The translations under genes and the position numbers were made by a program. From contig DIGJ01000012.1 in the NCBI GenBank assembly GCA_002419585.1, positions 1-64,000 on the forward strand: a stretch of 64,000 nt of DNA, in the 5' to 3' direction. Positions 25,769 through 33,065 of the stretch are shown piece after piece. The notes under the pieces were generated by a model. That model searched no databases, was not told where the DNA came from, and was given only the letters and a program-made list of their open reading frames with translations. How positions within the stretch are numbered: the first letter of the stretch is position 1; every line of letters starts with the position of its first letter. This stretch comes from Lachnoclostridium sp. UBA5725. Lineage in GTDB: Bacteria > Bacillota > Clostridia > Lachnospirales > Lachnospiraceae.

Positions 25769-26701
25769 TCATTGTTTTGGCATAAAACGCTCTAACCGAT
25801 CCCATACTGGCATCGAAAAGTCAGTTGCCTGCTCTTTTAATTTATCGAATTCCTTATTCAAAACTATCATTTCACCAACTGCATTTTTAGCATGTTCACT
25901 CGCAGCGAGTACTCCAAGTTTTGTTTTTGCCAACACCCATAACATGAAAAATGCACTACGGCGCTTTTTGATAAAGTATTCTTTCAAATCCGCCGGTACC
26001 ATCGGATAATGCAGATATTCCAACAGTTCATATCCTTCAATCGTTGCATCAATTATTTCATTGATTTGTTTGGCTGTAGCTTTTTTCAAATTACAATCCA
26101 GTGCATAACATAGGTAGCAAATTGGTAGTATAAATGCAAGATGACACTTACACCATGCATCCATATCATCATGAAACGTAAGTGTATATGCGGTACCCTC
26201 AAATGATTTTTGTATTATTTTTTTCCATTCTTTATCGGTACTTGTACTTCCTAGATTCATGCCAGGATGCAAGTACACGGCTTCTATCATATCTTTGTTA
26301 CGTTTTCCTCCAGTTGCTTGAAAACCAAATACAATCGTTTTCATGTTTGTACTATGCTCTGTAAGATAACGTTCCATTTGCACCGTGGCCATGTTATTAC
26401 CAACAAGCACAATCATAGGACTATTATTTGATGCAAGCATCGGTAACGTATCCCACATCTGTCCATACTGCATAACAACAAATATAATATCGTAAATATC
26501 ATCCTCTTCTAGATTTCCAATAATATATGGATAATCTACCGTCATCTTATGTCTTTTATGATGTTTGATTACAAGACCTTTTTCTTTCAGATTTTTTTCT
26601 CGTTTACCTCTTGCAAGAATTGTCACATCATTTCCTGCCATGCAAAGCACATGTGCAGTGTAACTACCAATTACACCAGCTCCAAAAACTAATACTCTCA
26701 T
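25769..26701 (-). CDS. Ketopantoate reductase family protein (ApbA/PanE-like)
   Basis: 310-residue NADPH-dependent dehydrogenase of the ApbA/PanE type. The N-terminal Rossmann motif is VLVFGAGVIGS (3-13), 'VMQYGQMWDTLPML' and 'GNNMATVQMERYL' follow, and a helical C-terminal domain completes it. True PanE makes pantoate for coenzyme A. The catalytic Lys of PanE is not clearly aligned by eye and no panB/panC is nearby, so this may be a relative with another substrate. It follows fur by 74 bp and may be co-transcribed, which is weak evidence for an iron link. GAGGGG is 4 nt upstream. Confidence 0.72.
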   Translation of the reverse strand: MRVLVFGAGVIGSYTAHVLCMAGNDVTILARGKREKNLKEKGLVIKHHKRHKMTVDYPYIIGNLEEDDIYDIIFVVMQYGQMWDTLPMLASNNSPMIVLVGNNMATVQMERYLTEHSTNMKTIVFGFQATGGKRNKDMIEAVYLHPGMNLGSTSTDKEWKKIIQKSFEGTAYTLTFHDDMDAWCKCHLAFILPICYLCYALDCNLKKATAKQINEIIDATIEGYELLEYLHYPMVPADLKEYFIKKRRSAFFMLWVLAKTKLGVLAASEHAKNAVGEMIVLNKEFDKLKEQATDFSMPVWDRLERFMPKQ

Positions 26702-26775
26702 AGTCCCCTCACTACTTACAGTGGGCCTATCCCACTATTACTAATATACAAATCTTCTAATTCCATCAAAAAAAT

Positions 26776-27264
26776 TTAACAACTTCTGTTCTTGCATTCG
26801 CACTGATTAAATGTAACCGATGTAACATTCTGTTTATTTACATATCCATAAGCTATAAGTCCTGCTTTAATTACATTATTCCAGTTTTTTGCAGATAAGT
26901 TATGAATTGTATTATCATCCAGCACAACTATGCACGCATCTTCCATAGAGCAACTTTCAGAATATGCAACTTTATACATGTTTTTTCTGCTAATTGCTCC
27001 TATTTCTTCTAGCGTATTTACCATTCGGTATACAGTAGCTGTACCAATGCGATCATCCATTTCCATTGCTTTATAATAAATTTCCTTACAGGAGGAGCAT
27101 TCATTTGCAAGAATAATATCGATCAAAGATAACCTTTGCGTTGTAATTCGATAGCCCTTTTCTTTTAGTTTTTCGATAATTAGCTCTTTTTGCATTTGTG
27201 TCCTATGATAACTTCTTGCATCATGGGTCTTCTTTCTGTCTGGCTTTTCTTTCATTCTAGACAT
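26776..27264 (-). CDS. fur: Fur family transcriptional regulator
   Basis: 162-residue ferric-uptake-regulator family protein. It has a winged helix 'KGYRITTQRLSLIDIILANECSSCKEIYYKA' and 'IGTATVYRMVNTLEEIGAISR', then a small C-terminal domain ending in CECKNRSC, which could form part of a zinc site. Several metal ligands of classic Fur are not obvious, so metal specificity is open. ATG at 27262-27264 follows AGGAGG; the six further in-frame codons start at a TTG. It is last in the feo operon, and a Fur-box-like sequence lies in the feo promoter. Confidence 0.85.
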   Translation of the reverse strand: MSRMKEKPDRKKTHDARSYHRTQMQKELIIEKLKEKGYRITTQRLSLIDIILANECSSCKEIYYKAMEMDDRIGTATVYRMVNTLEEIGAISRKNMYKVAYSESCSMEDACIVVLDDNTIHNLSAKNWNNVIKAGLIAYGYVNKQNVTSVTFNQCECKNRSC

Positions 27265-27285
27265 TTTCGCACCTCCTGTCAATTG

Positions 27286-27426
27286 TTAGTGAGAGCAATG
27301 GCCTCCGCAACCTTTGCAATCTCCTCCGCAATGAATAGACTTCCCATTCTTCTTATCTCGTATCATGCCTTTTACAATAAGTGCTACTATTCCAAGGATT
27401 ATACTCCCTACGATTACTGTTCCCAT
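27286..27426 (-). CDS. FeoB-associated Cys-rich membrane peptide
   Basis: 46-residue peptide: one N-terminal membrane helix (about 3-19), a basic stretch, and a Cys-rich tail CGGDCKGCGGHC (33-44). This is the FeoB-associated Cys-rich membrane protein family (PF12669), often found right after feoB in Firmicutes and thought to help iron transfer at the pore. AAAGGTGG precedes the ATG. It sits between feoB and fur in the same direction, 21 bp before fur. Confidence 0.88.
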   Translation of the reverse strand: MGTVIVGSIILGIVALIVKGMIRDKKNGKSIHCGGDCKGCGGHCSH

Positions 27427-27492
27427 AATACAACCACCTTTCTACGGGAAGGGCCCACCCCACAGGTGAAGGTCCTTATTCCTTTCTGCAAT

Positions 27493-29700
27493 TTATTTTG
27501 CTCTGGCCACATTCTTAATATCAACATTTAATGTTTTGATTTCCTTATATGGTCTAACTAACAGATAGATAAATCCTATAATTAGTGCAATTGCAACTAC
27601 TGTTCCAATTCCAAATGCACCTGTCGTAACTAATGTGCCCATCTGGAAGATACAAAGCGAAACACCATAAGCAAGAATTGTCTGATATCCAACTGCGAAC
27701 CAGAACCATTTTGCATTGTTCATTTCTCTTTTTATCGCTCCCATTGCTGCAAAGCATGGTGCACATAAAAGATTAAATACGAGGAAGGAATATGCAGCTA
27801 CCGCTGTCATGCTTGACGCAAGGGAACCCCAGATTTCAGTTCCATCCTCTGCTACTTCTGCAAATCCATAAAGAACACCAAACGTTCCTACTACATTTTC
27901 TTTTGCAATCAAACCTGTTATTGCGGCAACTGCCGATTTCCAATTTCCCCATCCAAGTGGTGTAAATATTGGAGAAAGTATTCCTCCAAGCGATGCAAGG
28001 ATACTACTGTCTAACTGCTCTGATTCTAACATACCAAAGCTTCCATCTACCCATCCAAAGCTCATCATAAACCATAATACGATGGTAGATAATAAAATAA
28101 TAGTTCCAGCTTTTTTTATAAATGACCATCCGCGTTCCCACATGCTTCTCATTACATTACTAAATGTTGGCATATGATAAGCCGGAAGTTCCATAACAAA
28201 TGGCGCTGGGTCTCCAGCAAACATTTTCGTTTTCTTTAAGATAATACCGGAGCAGATAATAGCAGCAATTCCAACAAAATAAGCACTTGGTGCTACCCAC
28301 CAGGCTCCTCCAAAGAGTGCTCCTGCGATTAACGCAATGATTGGTAATTTTGCGCCGCAAGGGATAAATGTTGTTGTCATAATGGTCATCTTACGGTCAC
28401 GATCATTTTCAATGGTTCTTGATGCCATAATACCAGGGACACCACATCCACTTCCGATTAGCATCGGAATAAATGATTTTCCGGACAATCCAAATTTGCG
28501 AAAGATTCGGTCCATTATAAATGCTACTCTAGCCATATATCCACAAGCTTCTAAAAATGCCAAGAATATAAACAATATCAACATCTGCGGAACAAATCCA
28601 AGTACAGCACCAACACCTGCTACAATACCATCAAGTATCAAACTCTGTAGCCAATCCGCGCAGCCAACCGCATTCAATAAAGATTCGATTATTGTAGGCA
28701 CACCAGGTACTGCTAATCCAAAGAAACTCCATCCATCACCAAATACTCCATCATTTGCCCAGTCCGTAGCCCATGTTCCTACCGTTGTAACAGAAACACC
28801 ATACACAATGGACATAACGAGTGCAAAAATCGGTAATGCCAACCATCTGTTTGTAACAATTCGATCTATTTTATCCGATACGGTCAGCTTCCCTTTCGCT
28901 TTGTGATTTTTCGTACAACATTCGTCAATGATTGATGATATGTAAACATATCTTTCATTTGTAATGATACTTTCTGTATCATCATCCAAGTCATTCTCAA
29001 TCTGTTTGATTTCGTCTGACACGTCTGGTATTTGTTTCATTTGTGATTGAATTTTATCATCTTTTTCCAAGAGTTTAATTGCAAAGAATCTCTTCTGCTC
29101 ATCTGGAATCTCACTTCCGATTTTAGCTTCCACTGACTCTAGAATACTCTCAACTTCCGGCGAGAATGTATGTACTGCTGGAGTTGCTGTTCTATTTGTA
29201 GCAAGTTTCACAGCTTTTTCCGCCGCCTCCTTAATACCGGTTCCTTTCAAGGCGGAGATCTCAACCACTTCACAACCAAGCTTTTTGCTTAATTTGTCAA
29301 TATGAATTTTGTCTCCTGTTTTTTCAAGTACATCCATCATATTAACTGCCATAATTACCGGAATTCCAAGTTCCATTAACTGTGTTGATAAATACAGGTT
29401 TCGTTCTATATTTGTTCCGTCGACGATATTTAAGATAGCGTCCGGTTTTTCTCCGATCAGATAATTTCTCGCAACTACTTCTTCTAATGTATATGGAGAC
29501 AAAGAATAAATTCCCGGAAGATCCATGATGATAACATCTTTGGAGTCTTTTATCCCAAATGACCGCTTTAACTTTCCTTCTTTCTTTTCCACCGTAACTC
29601 CTGGCCAGTTTCCTACAAATTGATTGGAACCGGTCAATGCATTAAATAATGTCGTTTTTCCACAGTTTGGATTACCTGCTAACGCTATTTTGATTGACAT
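27493..29700 (-). CDS. feoB: Ferrous iron transporter FeoB
   Basis: 735-residue Fe(II) transporter. The N-terminal G-protein domain has G1 GNPNCGKTTLFN (9-20), G3 DLPG and G4 NMMD; a helical GDI-like region (about 170-250) and a C-terminal membrane domain with about eight helices and Gate motifs follow. ATG at 29698-29700 was chosen because AAGGAG is 8 nt upstream and G1 is at its usual distance from the start; the frame is open to 29763 but that stretch has no such site. Operon: two feoA genes, feoB, the Cys-rich peptide, fur. Confidence 0.95.
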   Translation of the reverse strand: MSIKIALAGNPNCGKTTLFNALTGSNQFVGNWPGVTVEKKEGKLKRSFGIKDSKDVIIMDLPGIYSLSPYTLEEVVARNYLIGEKPDAILNIVDGTNIERNLYLSTQLMELGIPVIMAVNMMDVLEKTGDKIHIDKLSKKLGCEVVEISALKGTGIKEAAEKAVKLATNRTATPAVHTFSPEVESILESVEAKIGSEIPDEQKRFFAIKLLEKDDKIQSQMKQIPDVSDEIKQIENDLDDDTESIITNERYVYISSIIDECCTKNHKAKGKLTVSDKIDRIVTNRWLALPIFALVMSIVYGVSVTTVGTWATDWANDGVFGDGWSFFGLAVPGVPTIIESLLNAVGCADWLQSLILDGIVAGVGAVLGFVPQMLILFIFLAFLEACGYMARVAFIMDRIFRKFGLSGKSFIPMLIGSGCGVPGIMASRTIENDRDRKMTIMTTTFIPCGAKLPIIALIAGALFGGAWWVAPSAYFVGIAAIICSGIILKKTKMFAGDPAPFVMELPAYHMPTFSNVMRSMWERGWSFIKKAGTIILLSTIVLWFMMSFGWVDGSFGMLESEQLDSSILASLGGILSPIFTPLGWGNWKSAVAAITGLIAKENVVGTFGVLYGFAEVAEDGTEIWGSLASSMTAVAAYSFLVFNLLCAPCFAAMGAIKREMNNAKWFWFAVGYQTILAYGVSLCIFQMGTLVTTGAFGIGTVVAIALIIGFIYLLVRPYKEIKTLNVDIKNVARAK

Positions 29701-29772
29701 TTCATAATCTCCTTCTGCCACTTTGGCTAATATTGTTTTGTTTTTCGCCCTGGATACTCTCATCTAATCTCA

Positions 29773-29788
29773 GTTAGTAATTTCTAAC
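29773..29788 (-). promoter_or_regulatory. Iron-type palindrome between feoA and feoB
   Basis: GTTAG-TAATTT-CTAAC, an exact match to the half-sites found at the feoA promoter. It lies in the 104-bp gap between feoA and feoB; no good promoter was found, so it may give independent control of feoB or act as a secondary binding site. Confidence 0.6.
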
Positions 29789-29804
29789 TTTGTTGCAAAA
29801 AAAA

Positions 29805-30026
29805 TTATTCCACCTCTATCATTTCAGCATCTGCTTTACGAAGTGATAATTCATATCCCCTTACCGTAACTTCAATTGGGTCTCCTAACGGTGCAACCTT
29901 TCGAACAAATACGTCAACGCCCTTTGTTATTCCCATATCCATAATTCTTCTTTTTACAGGACCTTCTCCTGTTAGTTTCTTAACTTTTACTGATTTTCCA
30001 CATGATACTTCTTTTAAAGTTTTCAT
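29805..30026 (-). CDS. feoA: FeoA family protein (second copy)
   Basis: 73-residue SH3-like protein of the FeoA family. It shows 'SVKVKKLTGEGPVKRRIMDMGITKGVDVFVRKVAPLGDPIEVTVRGYELSLRKADAEMIEV', close to the E. coli FeoA pattern (MGITKG, APLGDP). It assists FeoB in Fe(II) uptake, probably by binding its cytoplasmic part. It starts 11 bp after the first feoA. Duplicated feoA genes are frequent in Clostridia. Confidence 0.92.
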   Translation of the reverse strand: MKTLKEVSCGKSVKVKKLTGEGPVKRRIMDMGITKGVDVFVRKVAPLGDPIEVTVRGYELSLRKADAEMIEVE

Positions 30027-30037
30027 ATCTTCTCCTT

Positions 30038-30247
30038 TTAAATCAATATTTTATTAGCCATGTCTTTTCCAATTGCCACTCTGGAATCTTTCACATTCAC
30101 AATCAAATTGCCACCAATATCGGATACCACCGTAATCATTCCACCAGCAACAAACCCTAGATTTTCCAAAAATCTTCTTGTTTCTTCTTTCCCTCCAACC
30201 TTTTTTATCACATTAGGTTCGCCAGGTTTTACCATTGTTAAAGGCAT
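30038..30247 (-). CDS. feoA: FeoA family protein (first copy)
   Basis: 69-residue FeoA-family SH3-like protein. It is more divergent than its neighbour: 'KKVGGKEETRRFLENLGFVAGGMITVVSDIGGNLIVNVKDSRVAIGKDMANKI'. It lacks the APLGDP segment of the second copy, so the two may do different jobs, one binding FeoB and one regulatory. First gene of the iron-uptake operon, 40 to 80 bp after a promoter with a DtxR-type palindrome and a Fur-box-like site. Confidence 0.9.
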   Translation of the reverse strand: MPLTMVKPGEPNVIKKVGGKEETRRFLENLGFVAGGMITVVSDIGGNLIVNVKDSRVAIGKDMANKILI

Positions 30248-30273
30248 CTTATCTCATCTTCTTTCTTTATTAT

Positions 30274-30292
30274 GATAATGATTTTCATTAAG
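30274..30292 (-). promoter_or_regulatory. Fur-box-like site in the feo leader
   Basis: GATAATGATTTTCATTAAG matches the 19-bp Fur consensus at 15 positions. It lies just downstream of the predicted feoA start of transcription, where a bound repressor would block the operon. Confidence 0.6.
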
Positions 30293-30298
30293 CTTATA

Positions 30299-30330
30299 GT
30301 TAGTATAACCTAACATTTATTAGCAGTCAA
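30299..30330 (-). promoter_or_regulatory. feo operon promoter with DtxR-type palindrome
   Basis: Minus strand TTGACT (complement of 30325-30330), 17 bp, TATACT (complement of 30302-30307). GTTAG-TATAAC-CTAAC (30299-30314) covers the -10 box. A DtxR-family gene lies divergently 240 bp away. Confidence 0.78.
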
Positions 30331-30409
30331 GAACTTTATTGACGATTTATTCTCAATTAGCGTTTAATTCTAGTCTCATATAAGTATTACTGTGTCCATC
30401 TAGATTTGT

Positions 30410-30460
30410 TTGTAAATATTAAAAATGTGTGTTATACTTACTTTAGTTCTATTAAACTAA
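30410..30460 (+). promoter_or_regulatory. Promoter and possible autoregulatory site of the dtxR-type gene
   Basis: Plus strand TTGTAA (30410-30415), 17 bp, TATACT (30433-30438). TTAGTT-N6-AACTAA (30443-30460) follows. It is related to, but differs in spacing from, the GTTAG-N6-CTAAC sites. The rest of the 306-bp divergent region (30248-30553) holds the feo promoter and nothing else recognised. Confidence 0.5.
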
Positions 30461-30553
30461 CTTTACTTTTTACGAATTCATATTTTAGTGTTAGTATAGG
30501 ATAATTAAAATATTTGAAAATTATAATTCGTTTTATTAACGAAAGGAGATATT

Positions 30554-30925
30554 ATGACTATAAATGAATCCTCTGAAAACTACTTAGAAACCATATTAAT
30601 ATTAAGCCAGTCTCTGCCTGTTGTTCGAGCAGTTGACATTGCCGGTGAACTTGATTTCAAAAAATCAAGTGTCAGTGTTGCCATGAAACATCTTCGTGAA
30701 AATAACTATATAACAGTATCCGATGAGGGTTGGATTTATCTAACACAAGCAGGAAAAGAAATTGCTGATATGATCTATGAAAGGCACAATCTTCTATCTT
30801 CTTGGTTAGAAAGACTGGGCGTTGATAAGGATACCGCTTCCGAAGATGCCTGTAAAATGGAGCATGTGATTAGTAAGAAGAGTTTCGAAGCCATAAAACA
30901 GCATGTTGAAAAGCTAAAAGATTAA
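30554..30925 (+). CDS. DtxR/MntR/IdeR-family metal-dependent regulator
   Basis: 123-residue metalloregulator. The winged helix (about 6-62) shows 'ESSENYLETILILSQSLPVVRAVDIAGELDFKKSSVSVAMKHL'; the short dimerisation and metal domain (about 65-120) contains 'DMIYERHNLLSSWLERLGVD', 'ASEDACKMEHVIS', which supply the usual His, Glu, Cys and Asp metal ligands. There is no SH3-like third domain, as in MntR-type members. It lies divergent to feo, so it most likely reads the palindromes of this window. Iron rather than manganese is inferred from targets, not from the ligands. AAAGGAG is upstream. Confidence 0.88.
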   Translation: MTINESSENYLETILILSQSLPVVRAVDIAGELDFKKSSVSVAMKHLRENNYITVSDEGWIYLTQAGKEIADMIYERHNLLSSWLERLGVDKDTASEDACKMEHVISKKSFEAIKQHVEKLKD

Positions 30926-31075
30926 TATCTTATTCGTATCAAAGATGGAAATGTTGGTATAAAAAGTAGCTTCATGGATTTCAAGGCTACCTTTACAGAA
31001 TAGCATAATTTACCTTAATTGAATAATCATTTTTTTGACAGATGAAAATCTGTGTTTGTGATACACAAAAATGAT

Positions 31076-31113
31076 GAAAAGAGGTGAAAGAATAAAATCT
31101 TCCACCTCTTTTC
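31076..31113. terminator. Bidirectional terminator between dtxR-type and yjbR genes
   Basis: 11-bp stem GAAAAGAGGTG/CACCTCTTTTC (31076-31086, 31103-31113), with T-rich ends on both strands. It is about 150 bp after the dtxR-type stop. A smaller GTAGC/GCTAC hairpin lies at 30965-30990. Confidence 0.6.
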
Positions 31114-31159
31114 GAAAAGGTCATTCTTTGATTAATGCTAACTTAATGACATTGCCTCC

Positions 31160-31513
31160 TTAAGGAATCTTCTTTTTACAAGAATGCGCATAGGTAAGCT
31201 CATAGCTTTCTACAATCATTTTTTCTATCTCACTACTTGGAACCGTTCCATCTAAGATTATGGAATTCCAATGTTCTTTATTCAAATGATATGCTGGCAC
31301 TACCGATTCAAAGGTATTACGCCAAAAATCTCTCCACTCAGGATCACATTTTACATTAATCCAGATATGGTCATCTTTTTCATAGATCCATGCAAATACT
31401 TTTCTGTTTTCTTTATGTCGCATCACCGTCCAGTTTGGATCACGAAACGGATAATCTTCATATACATGTTTAAGCGTATTGCAAAATGCAATGGCATCTT
31501 TTCTTTCGAACAT
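31160..31513 (-). CDS. MmcQ/YjbR family protein
   Basis: 117-residue protein of the MmcQ/YjbR family: 'DPNWTVMRHKENRKVFAWIYEKDDHIWINVKCDP', 'VPAYHLNKEHWNSIILDGTVPSSEIEKMIVESYEL'. The fold is CyaY-like. The 'DNA-binding' label of the family is weakly founded. Full length for the family. The N-terminal gene start follows a pseudogene in the same direction; no functional neighbours. Confidence 0.85.
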   Translation of the reverse strand: MFERKDAIAFCNTLKHVYEDYPFRDPNWTVMRHKENRKVFAWIYEKDDHIWINVKCDPEWRDFWRNTFESVVPAYHLNKEHWNSIILDGTVPSSEIEKMIVESYELTYAHSCKKKIP

Positions 31514-31519
31514 TTCATT

Positions 31520-31874
31520 CTACCCCCCATAAAATACAATTTTATATTTGTACAAATATTCTCTTTCTTCTTCATCAAAAATAGTTCCTACTAATGTTCC
31601 GTTATTCCTTTCTATTATTTTCTTTGAGGCTATATTTTCTATCAATTTCATTTTTATCAGTTAACCAAAATGTTGAAGTCGTAACTTCCCCTGGAAGCAA
31701 GTCTTTACCTATGGAATAATTATGTAAGTCATCTAAATAATCGTGAAAATTTTCTAATGCTTTCTTATATTTTGAATAGTAATATACATCATTTATCTTA
31801 TCATATGATAAGACATAATTTTCAAAGCTTTGTTTATATTTTTCATTCGGTTCAACTAATATAATCTCTTTCAT
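31520..31874 (-). pseudogene. GNAT acetyltransferase remnant with an internal deletion
   Basis: The first 80 codons match the N-terminal half of GNAT-family acetyltransferases: 'PGEVTTSTFWLTDKNEI', the usual segment before the acetyl-CoA motif. The frame then runs to a TAA at 31602. In a second minus-strand frame the C-terminal end of the same family continues: 'ENIASKKIIERNNGTLVG' through 'YLYKYKIVF' to a TAG at 31520-31522. The middle, about 50 residues with the R/QxxGxG/A acetyl-CoA loop, is missing. This is an out-of-frame internal deletion; enzymatic activity is not possible. Confidence 0.72.
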
Positions 31875-32013
31875 AAATTATTTTGTATACTCCCCTTTTA
31901 TCAACTTTTCTAAACATAGATAGAAATGTTGGACTTATTATACAATAAAACAGACTGTTATATCAAACTTTATTAAGTTACAAAATAATCCTCAAGATAC
32001 TTAATAATGAAAG

Positions 32014-32080
32014 AAAAAAGACCTCCAACGAAGATTCATGCGTATTACAATGCAAATAAGCATAAATCTTTTGCGGTCTT
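32014..32080 (-). terminator. Terminator of the AraC-UvrA-like-hydrolase operon
   Basis: A long stem with small bulges (32019-32041 with 32060-32079) is followed on the minus strand by TTTTTTCTTTC. The 216 bp between 31875 and 32090 otherwise hold nothing recognised. Confidence 0.65.
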
Positions 32081-32090
32081 GCCCCAAAAA

Positions 32091-33065
32091 CTACCTTACA
32101 ATCTCAAACACTGGTTCAATATATTCTTTGATTAGTTTTATTCGATCCTTCGCATTTGGTACATAAAGAGACGCAATCGAAACTATCAGTTCTTTCTTTG
32201 CATTGATATAAACAATATTTCCTCCATCTCCCATCGCTGCATAAGTTGATTCCTTCTCATCTATAATCCACCAAAGATAACCATATGACATCTTACCCCA
32301 GTGGCTATGTGCCTTTGCACTCTCCTCAATCCACTTTGCAGATACAATTTGTTTGTCCTGCCACTTACCACCATTTAAATAAAGCTGTCCGATCTTTGCC
32401 ATATCCATGGCAGTCAGAGTAAGACCCCATCCTGCTGTATTTACTCCTTTGGGATCAGCAACCCAGCCACTGACCTTTTTCTCTTTATACCAGGCAAGTT
32501 GTTCCTCCTTATTACGAAACACCACATTGCCCGCAACATGAATGGCTAACGGTTCAAATAAGTTTTCGGTTGCAAAATCCAGCACGGATTGTCCTGTTGT
32601 TTTTACAAGAATACCAGACAATATATCAGGTCCTATGAGAGGAGCATATCTAAATTCCCCGATTATTCCCTTGCCTCCTAAATAATCAAGTGCACTATGT
32701 ACCCAATCATTACTTGCAAAATAATCTGTGTAGGGCTCTGTTTTATATTTATATGGAGCGGTCATCGTCAGCATATCCTTAAGTGTAACATTTTGTATCG
32801 TTTTTTCTCCTCTTTTTACTGCATAATCAGGGAAAAAATCCAATACGTTCTGGTTGATACTTTCGATATATCCTTTGTCTAGAGCAATCCCAATTAATAT
32901 GGCTATAATACTTTTTGTTACAGAAAAAACATGGAGCGTACTTGTGGCAGTACATTCATTATAGTAGTTTTCATATCGTGTTTCCCCATTTTTTAGTACA
33001 ACGATGCCTCCTATATTGTTGTAGCTTGCATTTATTATCTTTTCCATCTTCGTTTTTGGTGTCAT
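32091..33065 (-). CDS. Serine hydrolase of the beta-lactamase/class C-like family
   Basis: 324-residue member of the PF00144 family. The nucleophile motif SVTK (48-51) is present, with 'MSYGYLWWI' as the probable second motif. It has no signal peptide, so it acts inside the cell and is unlikely to protect from beta-lactams; esterase or peptidase activity is more plausible. It overlaps the UvrA-like gene by 4 bp, so it is co-translated with an ATPase with a drug-resistance flavour. The substrate is unknown. Confidence 0.82.
   Translation of the reverse strand: MTPKTKMEKIINASYNNIGGIVVLKNGETRYENYYNECTATSTLHVFSVTKSIIAILIGIALDKGYIESINQNVLDFFPDYAVKRGEKTIQNVTLKDMLTMTAPYKYKTEPYTDYFASNDWVHSALDYLGGKGIIGEFRYAPLIGPDILSGILVKTTGQSVLDFATENLFEPLAIHVAGNVVFRNKEEQLAWYKEKKVSGWVADPKGVNTAGWGLTLTAMDMAKIGQLYLNGGKWQDKQIVSAKWIEESAKAHSHWGKMSYGYLWWIIDEKESTYAAMGDGGNIVYINAKKELIVSIASLYVPNAKDRIKLIKEYIEPVFEIVR

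Noticed and set aside
28337..28906. 189-codon plus-strand frame inside feoB
   Set aside because: Complete overlap with the well-supported FeoB membrane domain on the other strand; Pro/Ile/Thr-rich shadow translation.
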